Notes under the pieces: generated by a model
What the model was told of the DNA's origin: nothing
What the model saw: only the letters and a program-made list of their open reading frames with translations
The model's database searches: none
Assembly: GCA_937922175.1 (NCBI GenBank)
Contig: CAKZUU010000330.1
Location: 1 to 8,907 of the forward strand
DNA: 8,907 bases
Direction of reading: 5' to 3'
Source: an uncultured Gemmataceae bacterium
GTDB taxonomy: Bacteria > Planctomycetota > Planctomycetia > Gemmatales > Gemmataceae
Shown: piece by piece, positions 1 to 6,082 of the stretch
Layout: the number at the start of each line of letters is the position of its first letter
Position numbering within the stretch: position 1 is the first letter of the stretch
Position numbers and translations under genes: made by a program

Positions 1-1355
1 GGCCGACCCAATGCCGTGAGAACGGCCGAAAACAAAAATGGGTCTTCTTCCGCCAATAGAGGAATTAATTTGGTAACCGACTCGGGGTGACGCAACTGCC
101 GAATGGCGCTCGCGCGGGCCGGCCCAGTTGGCCCATTCAAGGCGAGGCTCAGAAGATCTTCCTCCCGTTGCGGCGTCTCAATCAGGGGGGAACGCATTCG
201 ACGTTTCAAGTCAGAATCCTTCGCGCGAAGCCGCCAGATCCGACCTTTGCCGTGAACGGGATATGATTGATCGACCCAGTCGCTCAAGACAATCGAGCCG
301 TCCGGTGCCACAGCGAGCGCGACGGGCCGAAAATCTTGGTCGCCCTTCACGATGACTCGCGAATGACCCGCAAAACTAGCACCTTTGGGCACGAGGTGGA
401 ACGTCTCGATGGTGTGATCGCCCCATGAGGTGACAATCAGTTCCCCCGCGTAAGCTTCCGGGAGAGCGGCAGAGTCAGCGGCCACGATCCCGCTGGGTGC
501 TTCCGACGTTCCCGCGACCATCGGCAAAGTTCCGGGCCATTCGCCATTCCAGGAGATGAAGGGGTGAAGTCCCTTGCGGCCATAACGGAAACGATAACCG
601 TAGTCTCCCCCTTCCACGACGTGCAACAAGCGGCAAGGTCCTCTCGCATCGGGATCGTTGTCAACGGCGAATAGTTGGCCATCGCGATTGAGGCAATGAG
701 CGAAGGGATTCCAGAAGCCCGTGGCGATACGTTCGAGGGAACGGCCATCGGGCCGACAGCGATACATGCTCCCACCCTCGCCGCCTCCGGTAAGGGTCCT
801 ACCGTCGGAACCGATCAGCCGATAAGTTTCACCGAGGTTTTCCCCCAAGCCGAAAATCAGGGCACCACGACCATCCCAGGCAAATCCACACAAACCGTTG
901 TGCGGGTAATTGCCAGGAGTTTCGAGGCGGACAATCTCCTCACGCTGCACCTCTTTATCGTGCTCAAATCGCAACCGAAGGATCTTGGCTCGTGTGGCAA
1001 CATAGACCGCACCGTCGGTCCCAATCGTCAGCCCCATGGCATCGCGGAATCCCTCGGCGATCGTCCAGGCCTTGCGTGCTCGACCATCGGGTCCAAAATC
1101 CTCAAACACTCGAAGTCGATCCGTCGTGGGACCTTGATACGCGGGACCACGGTGATGGGTGTGATTTTCCAGGCACCAGATCCGGCCCAGGCGATCGACG
1201 GCCAGACCCGTGGGCGTCACAATCTCCGGTTCGGCCGCCACGAGGTCAAGTTGCAAGCGCGAATCCCGAAGCACGGGCGGACCAGCGTGAGAAAAGCCGC
1301 TCGCGACCAACCAACACGCGAAGAACGCTTTCACCGCCCGAAGTCGCATCATCAT
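1..1355 (-). CDS. Propeller-type membrane-bound dehydrogenase, N-terminal part (PVC group; runs off the left edge)
   Basis: Reading the complement from 1355 to base 1 gives 451 codons without a stop; the 3' end is outside the window. The signal peptide has a basic start (R4, R6, K9), a hydrophobic core at about 10-21 and a probable cleavage after SHA (residue 24). Residues 33-378 resemble the Pirellula/Verrucomicrobium putative dehydrogenase domain (TIGR02604 type), a glucose/sorbosone-dehydrogenase-like beta-propeller. Family-like motifs are ENHTHHRG (63-70), NGLCGFAWDG (153-162), DNDPDARGP (232-240) and SWGDHTIETF (310-319). Residues 397-451 look like the start of HEAT-like helical repeats. 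Full-length relatives usually end in a CxxCH heme domain, which would lie off-window here. Three ATGs stand in tandem at 1355, 1352 and 1349; a GGTGA element (1357-1361) is best spaced for the third. An in-frame ATG at 1397 would bury the signal peptide behind 14 extra residues and is less likely. It is probably secreted, perhaps oxidising a sugar or alcohol, but the substrate is unknown. Confidence 0.85.
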   Translation of the reverse strand, partial: MMMRLRAVKAFFACWLVASGFSHAGPPVLRDSRLQLDLVAAEPEIVTPTGLAVDRLGRIWCLENHTHHRGPAYQGPTTDRLRVFEDFGPDGRARKAWTIAEGFRDAMGLTIGTDGAVYVATRAKILRLRFEHDKEVQREEIVRLETPGNYPHNGLCGFAWDGRGALIFGLGENLGETYRLIGSDGRTLTGGGEGGSMYRCRPDGRSLERIATGFWNPFAHCLNRDGQLFAVDNDPDARGPCRLLHVVEGGDYGYRFRYGRKGLHPFISWNGEWPGTLPMVAGTSEAPSGIVAADSAALPEAYAGELIVTSWGDHTIETFHLVPKGASFAGHSRVIVKGDQDFRPVALAVAPDGSIVLSDWVDQSYPVHGKGRIWRLRAKDSDLKRRMRSPLIETPQREEDLLSLALNGPTGPARASAIRQLRHPESVTKLIPLLAEEDPFLFSAVLTALGR

Positions 1356-1356
1356 T

Positions 1357-1361
1357 TCACC
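1357..1361 (-). promoter_or_regulatory. Probable ribosome-binding site GGTGA before a triple ATG
   Basis: On the minus strand GGTGA lies 1, 4 and 7 bases before the ATG codons at 1355, 1352 and 1349. The 7-base spacing makes the third ATG the likely true start, although the protein changes only by two methionines. The match to the Shine-Dalgarno consensus is weak. The remainder of the 86-base gap to the upstream gene shows no T-tract terminator or clear promoter. Confidence 0.4.
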
Positions 1362-1441
1362 GAATTTCGATTGATGCCGAAGCGACTCGTCCGCCATTCA
1401 ACTTCGACGTCTGCGTCCGGTGACAGCGGCCGCCGATCGCT

Positions 1442-3520
1442 TCACGGCTTGGGCGGTAATTTCTGGAATTTGTCGACCGCGGATCGAGTTGCTCCGAGCA
1501 GCGCTTCCGTCGCTTGGTTCAGGGTATTGACAGCCACTTGATGAGCGTCGGCCGCGGTCTTCAACTCGGCCATTCGTTGCTCGACGATTTTCGGTGCTTC
1601 GGCAGCTTTGGTCTGGGCGTCGGTCAGAACTTTTTCCGCTTCGGTCACCTTGGCCGATGCTGCGGTTACGTTGTTGTTCGCGGTGTCGAGTTGCTTCCGG
1701 ACCGCCTCGAGCTCCATCGCTGCTTGCCCGACCAGTTTTTCGGCATTTTGAAGTTCGGCCATCAATGCCGCATCACCTTTTGCCGCCTCTAGCGCTGCTT
1801 TAATTTTGTTCAACGCTTCGGTCAAGGCAGCGTGCGCGGTGGCCTTCGCGTGAACTTTCGCCTGGATCGAGACCATCTCCTGCTTGGCTTTTTCCACCCC
1901 CGCTTTGGCATCCGCCACGGCCTTCATCGCGGCAGCGACCGCGGCTTGGTAGTCCGTGACCGCTTTTTGCGCTTCAGCGACCCGCTGCTGCGCTTGCTGC
2001 AACGCTTGAGCGGCTTGTTGCACCGCCGACTGCGCCTGATCGCGGGCTGCCTGCTTCGCCACGACATCCTTCATCGCGGCCTCGAATTGCACCACCGCCG
2101 GCGGCGGATTGTTGGTCGCCTCGGCTGTTTTTTGCCCATTGTCGATCTGGAAGAGTCGCACCAGGCCTGTCCAGTCGCCGGCGAGAACTTGCTTGTTATC
2201 GTGGGTGACGGCCACCTTCAGTACCACGTCGGGGAACGGCTCACTGACCGCTTTCTGATTCCCGGATTCGTCCCAAATCTTGGCGACTCGGTCACGCCCG
2301 ACACTGGCGAGGCGATTGTCATGGGAATAACGAACCGAGAGAGTCCCCCCGCCGTGCGCTCCCCAGCCTCTCACCTGCCCGCCGTTCTCCATCTCCCACA
2401 AACGGATGGTCGTATCTTCGCTGGCCGAGGCGAGAATATTCGAGTCATCGCGCCAACTCAAGTCCGTGATCGCTGCGGTGTGCCCACGCAAGGAGAAATA
2501 CTCCCGTCCCGTGTAGGCCTCCCAGACAAACAACCCGCCGTTGCGATCGCCCGTAGCAAACAATACCCCATCGGGACTGTATTCGATCGCATAGATCCAG
2601 TCGGTGTGCTTTTTAATGTCGCGGATCTTTTCACCATCTTTGGTCGAATAGACTCGAATCATCTTGCTCGGTCCGCCCAAGGCGATTTGCGTCTGGTCCG
2701 GACTGATGTCGGCCGCGAGGACGGCGTCGGTCTCCTCGCCCACCTCCATGATTTTTTCTCCGGTCAGAACGCTGAAGACGACCACCTTCCCCGAATGACC
2801 GCCCCGCCCGCCGCCGGCCAGCAACAGCGTGCCATTGCGGCTGAATTTCAGAACGGTCGGCAGACCATACGGAAACGGTAAGATGCCCACCAAGTTCATC
2901 GTGTCCGAGTTGTAAAGGACGATTTGCCGATGACCCGCCACTGCCACTAGCGGCGACCAAGGATTCGCCGCAATCGCGGTGACGGCATTGGCCCGAGCCG
3001 TGTATAGCACCGGTTCGATCGAGAGTTTTCCCGGTTCGGGCATCGGTGGCGGGCCCTCGGGCCGACCACGCACGACCGACGTCAAGCTCACATCCGTCTT
3101 CGGTTTCATCACGATTGCTTTGCTGCCCGCATTTTCCAACGCGCCTTCATCGATCCACATCTTGATCGTGTCGATGATCTGCTGCGGGAGCCGATCCGAC
3201 TTGGGCGGCATGAAAGGTTGCACCTTGTGGGCGACAGTCTGATAAAGCCGGCTTCCCTCTGCGTCACCGGGTTTGACAACCGCCCCCGACCCACCACCTT
3301 CCATCAATTTGGCAAACGTCGTGACATCCAAGCCACCCTTCATTTTGTCCGGATCGTGGCAGGCCACACATTTGTCACGGAGGATCGGAAGGATATGGTC
3401 CTGGTAGTTCAGTTTGGCCGCCTTTGGCTTCTCCGCGGCCTGGACTGGAGCCGACCCAATCCCTCCCCAACACACGACCGAGACCATCAGGTAAAGGCTG
3501 CGACCGCTTGAACGGAACAT
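1442..3520 (-). CDS. Secreted c-type cytochrome (PSCyt1) - WD40 propeller - coiled-coil fusion protein
   Basis: This is a 692-residue protein with three parts. A signal peptide (core at about 9-20, probable cleavage after VQA at 28) precedes a Planctomycete cytochrome c domain at about 36-130. That domain has the heme-attachment motif CVACH at 51-55 and the conserved PFMPPK, whose Met104 is a candidate distal ligand. After a proline-rich linker (153-164), residues 168-463 hold about seven WD40 blades; the clearest are GHT...IRLWE (346-376) and KHTDW...LFVWE (304-334). Residues 476-690 are rich in Ala, Gln, Lys and Glu and nearly free of helix breakers, with regular hydrophobic spacing typical of a long coiled coil. 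Electron transfer through the heme with the propeller as a docking surface is inferred; the coiled coil may oligomerise or reach another envelope component. The ATG at 3520 has a good GGAG site 8 bases upstream. The gene starts 45 bases after the DUF1553 gene. No partner or substrate is evident. Confidence 0.92.
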   Translation of the reverse strand: MFRSSGRSLYLMVSVVCWGGIGSAPVQAAEKPKAAKLNYQDHILPILRDKCVACHDPDKMKGGLDVTTFAKLMEGGGSGAVVKPGDAEGSRLYQTVAHKVQPFMPPKSDRLPQQIIDTIKMWIDEGALENAGSKAIVMKPKTDVSLTSVVRGRPEGPPPMPEPGKLSIEPVLYTARANAVTAIAANPWSPLVAVAGHRQIVLYNSDTMNLVGILPFPYGLPTVLKFSRNGTLLLAGGGRGGHSGKVVVFSVLTGEKIMEVGEETDAVLAADISPDQTQIALGGPSKMIRVYSTKDGEKIRDIKKHTDWIYAIEYSPDGVLFATGDRNGGLFVWEAYTGREYFSLRGHTAAITDLSWRDDSNILASASEDTTIRLWEMENGGQVRGWGAHGGGTLSVRYSHDNRLASVGRDRVAKIWDESGNQKAVSEPFPDVVLKVAVTHDNKQVLAGDWTGLVRLFQIDNGQKTAEATNNPPPAVVQFEAAMKDVVAKQAARDQAQSAVQQAAQALQQAQQRVAEAQKAVTDYQAAVAAAMKAVADAKAGVEKAKQEMVSIQAKVHAKATAHAALTEALNKIKAALEAAKGDAALMAELQNAEKLVGQAAMELEAVRKQLDTANNNVTAASAKVTEAEKVLTDAQTKAAEAPKIVEQRMAELKTAADAHQVAVNTLNQATEALLGATRSAVDKFQKLPPKP

Positions 3521-3528
3521 GTTTCCAA

Positions 3529-3532
3529 CTCC
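3529..3532 (-). promoter_or_regulatory. Ribosome-binding site GGAG of the cytochrome-WD40 gene
   Basis: GGAG on the minus strand sits 8 bases before the ATG at 3520. It fixes that start and borders the hairpin region at 3530-3553; in the longer hairpin three of its four bases are paired. Confidence 0.65.
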
Positions 3533-3553
3533 GAGATGTCCGAATCCTCGGAC
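3530..3553 (-). promoter_or_regulatory. Two overlapping, mutually exclusive hairpins next to the ribosome-binding site
   Basis: In the 45-base gap the minus strand can form hairpin A, stem GTCCGA/TCGGAC with loop GGAT (3538-3553), which leaves GGAG free. Alternatively it can form hairpin B, stem TCCGAG/CTCGGA with an 11-base loop (3530-3552), which takes up most of the GGAG. Both stems are perfect 6-base matches and share bases, so only one can form at a time. No T-run follows, so this is not a classic terminator. A role in translational control or coupling to the upstream gene is inference. Confidence 0.4.
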
Positions 3554-3565
3554 CGACCGGTGCCA

Positions 3566-5995
3566 TCAATGATTGAACATGAACTCCCGCGTATTCAAAA
3601 GCGCCCAAAAAACATCTTCGAGCGCTTGCTGCTTGTTCGGATTGGCAGCGACGAGCTCCATGAGTTTCTTCATTTCATCCGCCGTCGGTTTTCGGCTCAA
3701 ACAACGGATGTAAAGCTCTTCGATGATCTGCTCGGGTGTTTTCTTCTCGTTCAGACGGCGAGCGACCAACCCGCCGTTGGCGATCTTGGATCCGACTGTG
3801 TCACCGTTCAGCAAATGCAATGATTGGGAGAGGGTCGGCTCGAGTTTAACCTCGCACGAGCAGACCGACTCCCGCGTGGCCCGGCCGAAAGTCGTGAGAA
3901 AGTACGTTGTCGTCTGACCATCGGCGATTTGAACGGCGCGAGAGCCTAAGGGCAATCCGGGGAATTTATCCTTGGTTTCGGTCACTTGCGAGATGCAGTC
4001 GAATAAAGTCTCGGCACGGATTCGGCGGATCGCTGCTCGGGCGAAATTCCTCGTGTCGGATTCGTTGCTCGGATTCGCTTGAGTCGCTCGCTGATATGTC
4101 GCACTTGTGCAGATGTCACGGACTAATTTTTTGAAGTCGTACTGATATTCAGTGAAGCGTTTGGCCAACTCATCCAACAACTCCAGGTTCGATGCCGGGT
4201 TGCTCACTCGAACGTCGTCGACTTCATGAATAATTCCTTGCCCAAAGAAATGGGACCACACGATATTCGCCAAGTTCTTGGCAAAATACGGATTTTCTGG
4301 CGAGGCCAACCAATTCGCCATCACCGCGCGGCGATCCTTCCCAGCCACGTCGGCCGGTTTGTCCACTCCCAAGAACCGAGGAGGCAGAGGACGCCCTAAC
4401 ACCGGATGGTTAATCTCCCCTCCACCACTGTTGAAAATGACAACCTCTCGCGGGTCGTCCGTTCCTTTCCGCCCGATCTGGCTGAAGAATGAGGCGAAAC
4501 TGTAGTAATCATCCATCGTCCAGCGATCGAACGGATGATTGTGGCACTGAGCACACTGGATCCGCATGCCCATGAACACCTGTGCCACATTCTCGGTGAT
4601 CTTCAAGATATCAGTTTCGTTCTGATAATAATTTGTGGGCGGATTCTTAAATGTCCCCCCCGTCGCACTGAGGAGGTCGCGAACCCATTCATTCGTGGGC
4701 ACATTACGGGCGATTTTGTCTTGCAGCCAGGTGTAGTACAAGAGCATGGCTTTGTAGCTCACCTGCTGCGACGACCGGATTTGCAGCAACTCCGCCCATT
4801 TCAGAACCCACAATTCCACAAATTCCTTGCGGTTCAGCAGTTCATCGACCAATTGCTCTCGCTTCGCGGACACCGGATTCTGTATAAATCGTTCGTATTC
4901 TTCCACGGTTGGCAGCATCCCGATGATGTCGAGATAGACTCGGCGGAGGAAAACTTCGTCGCTGCAGATCTCCGACGGAGCCACGCGAAGTTTGCGGAGC
5001 TTCTTGTGGATCAGGCTGTCGATGTAGTTGTTTTCCTGCACCTCGGGGAATGCGAATTGGAGGCCTTTCGGCAGGACGATGAACGGCGAACCCACGGTGA
5101 ACGTGGCAAACCGAGCCATGATAAACGCCTCACCGCGATCACCCGCCGTCACTAGGCCGTTGGCATCGACTTTTGCCGAGTTGTCGTTGTTGCTCAGAAA
5201 CACGGCCAGGTCGGTCACGTCTCGGTCGGTACCGTCAGAATATTTCGCCCTCACCGTCAATTGCTGCGTGGCCCCTTTGCCATCAAGGACCGCCTCGCGG
5301 GGATAAATCTCAAGAGCGATGGGAGTCGCAATATTCGGCGGATCGTTCGGGGCATTGGCTTCGAGCCAACGGATCAGAGTTTGGTGATAGACAGAGCCTT
5401 CCTTGAATCGTTCGCCGCCCGAGTGAGGCACCTTCCCCATTCCCTTTTCGAGCAGCAGACTCTCGTTCGGGACCGCGAGATTGATCCGCCGACCGTTGAT
5501 TTCGCGCGTCAGTCGATAATGATCGCCATCGGGGTCGAAACCGAAAAGCGACAAGCGGAAGCCATCCTTTCCCCGAGCGGCACCGTGGCAGGATCCTGAA
5601 TTGCAACCGGCCCTCATGAAAACCGGCATCACGTCCAACTTGAAGCTGATCGGACGATCCACCGAAGCGTCTTTCACCACCACCTTGGTCTTGACGGCCT
5701 TGCCACCGAATTCGACCAACAATTCGGTCTCTCCGTCTGCCGCAGGTCGAACGACGTTGCCCTCGATCTTGACGAGTGTCGGATGGGTCACGGTGAGTTT
5801 CGCCTGCGAAGTGACATCACACGTGATGCCATCGGTGTAGACGGCCTGAACGACGATCGACTGGCGATCCCTTGAGGTGTTGAGATGAACGTCAGGTGGA
5901 AAGACCTCGAGACGATCAAGGGGCACGCCCGGATTCTGAGCCGAGATACCGAATGACACAACGGACAAGGCAAGGATGGCGAAGGACCAACGCAT
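3566..5995 (-). CDS. Secreted Big2 / heme-motif / DUF1549 / DUF1553 protein
   Basis: From the ATG at 5995 the protein has 809 residues. A signal peptide ends near residue 19 (GISA then Q). The order is: Ig-like Big2-type domain (about 25-110); a cytochrome-like domain (about 115-215) with the expanded motif CNSGSCH at 131-137; a second Big2-type domain (about 225-308); DUF1549/PSCyt2 (about 321-515) with the canonical CAQCH at 481-485 inside the family signature CAQCHNHPFDRW; and DUF1553/PSD1 (about 555-809) ending in the typical REFMFNH. These domains were first defined in Rhodopirellula and are found mainly in Planctomycetes; their reaction is unknown. The heme motifs suggest extracytoplasmic redox chemistry and the Big2 domains suggest surface or polymer contact, both inferred. 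The ATG at 5995 is preferred because GAGAGG lies 10 bases upstream and a signal peptide follows directly; an in-frame TTG at 6028 would add 11 residues. DUF1549/DUF1553 proteins are commonly encoded beside a DUF1501 protein, here separated from it by one gene. Confidence 0.93.
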   Translation of the reverse strand: MRWSFAILALSVVSFGISAQNPGVPLDRLEVFPPDVHLNTSRDRQSIVVQAVYTDGITCDVTSQAKLTVTHPTLVKIEGNVVRPAADGETELLVEFGGKAVKTKVVVKDASVDRPISFKLDVMPVFMRAGCNSGSCHGAARGKDGFRLSLFGFDPDGDHYRLTREINGRRINLAVPNESLLLEKGMGKVPHSGGERFKEGSVYHQTLIRWLEANAPNDPPNIATPIALEIYPREAVLDGKGATQQLTVRAKYSDGTDRDVTDLAVFLSNNDNSAKVDANGLVTAGDRGEAFIMARFATFTVGSPFIVLPKGLQFAFPEVQENNYIDSLIHKKLRKLRVAPSEICSDEVFLRRVYLDIIGMLPTVEEYERFIQNPVSAKREQLVDELLNRKEFVELWVLKWAELLQIRSSQQVSYKAMLLYYTWLQDKIARNVPTNEWVRDLLSATGGTFKNPPTNYYQNETDILKITENVAQVFMGMRIQCAQCHNHPFDRWTMDDYYSFASFFSQIGRKGTDDPREVVIFNSGGGEINHPVLGRPLPPRFLGVDKPADVAGKDRRAVMANWLASPENPYFAKNLANIVWSHFFGQGIIHEVDDVRVSNPASNLELLDELAKRFTEYQYDFKKLVRDICTSATYQRATQANPSNESDTRNFARAAIRRIRAETLFDCISQVTETKDKFPGLPLGSRAVQIADGQTTTYFLTTFGRATRESVCSCEVKLEPTLSQSLHLLNGDTVGSKIANGGLVARRLNEKKTPEQIIEELYIRCLSRKPTADEMKKLMELVAANPNKQQALEDVFWALLNTREFMFNH

Positions 5996-6005
5996 TTTGC
6001 AAAAA

Positions 6006-6011
6006 CCTCTC
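6006..6011 (-). promoter_or_regulatory. Ribosome-binding site GAGAGG that decides the DUF1549/DUF1553 start
   Basis: GAGAGG on the minus strand lies 10 bases before the ATG at 5995. It is the best Shine-Dalgarno-like element in the 87-base gap and argues against the upstream in-frame TTG at 6028. The gap also holds a short stem (GCGCC/GGTGC, one G-U pair, 6063-6078) without a T-run, too weak to call a terminator. Confidence 0.6.
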
Positions 6012-6082
6012 AAAGTGGTGCCTTCCAATGAATCGTACCTTGCAGTCGGATCGACGAAATTCGCACCATAAGGGGCGCAGAC

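Noticed and set aside
1300..1320. Cysteine in the signal peptide of the dehydrogenase as a lipoprotein site
   Set aside because: FFAC at residues 11-14 lies inside the hydrophobic core, too early and without the usual Leu at -3, so ordinary cleavage after SHA fits better.
1421..1440. Near-palindrome around CAGCGGCCGCCG in the gap before the dehydrogenase gene
   Set aside because: It is imperfect, short and GC-rich, with no T-run or second copy; chance is sufficient.
675..1541. Open frame of 288 codons on the plus strand
   Set aside because: It spans antisense sequence of the dehydrogenase gene, the gap and the end of the next gene. The minus-strand reading gives a clear family match, so this is a shadow.
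1832..2881. Open frame of 349 codons on the plus strand
   Set aside because: It is antisense to the WD40 and coiled-coil regions, with an Arg/Leu/His-rich composition and no family motif.
5996..6028. Longer TTG start for the DUF1549/DUF1553 gene
   Set aside because: It adds 11 residues before a good signal peptide, and GAGAGG is placed for the ATG at 5995.
6063..6078. Possible terminator hairpin after the PPC-protein gene
   Set aside because: The stem is only five pairs with one G-U and no T-run follows, so it is not convincing.
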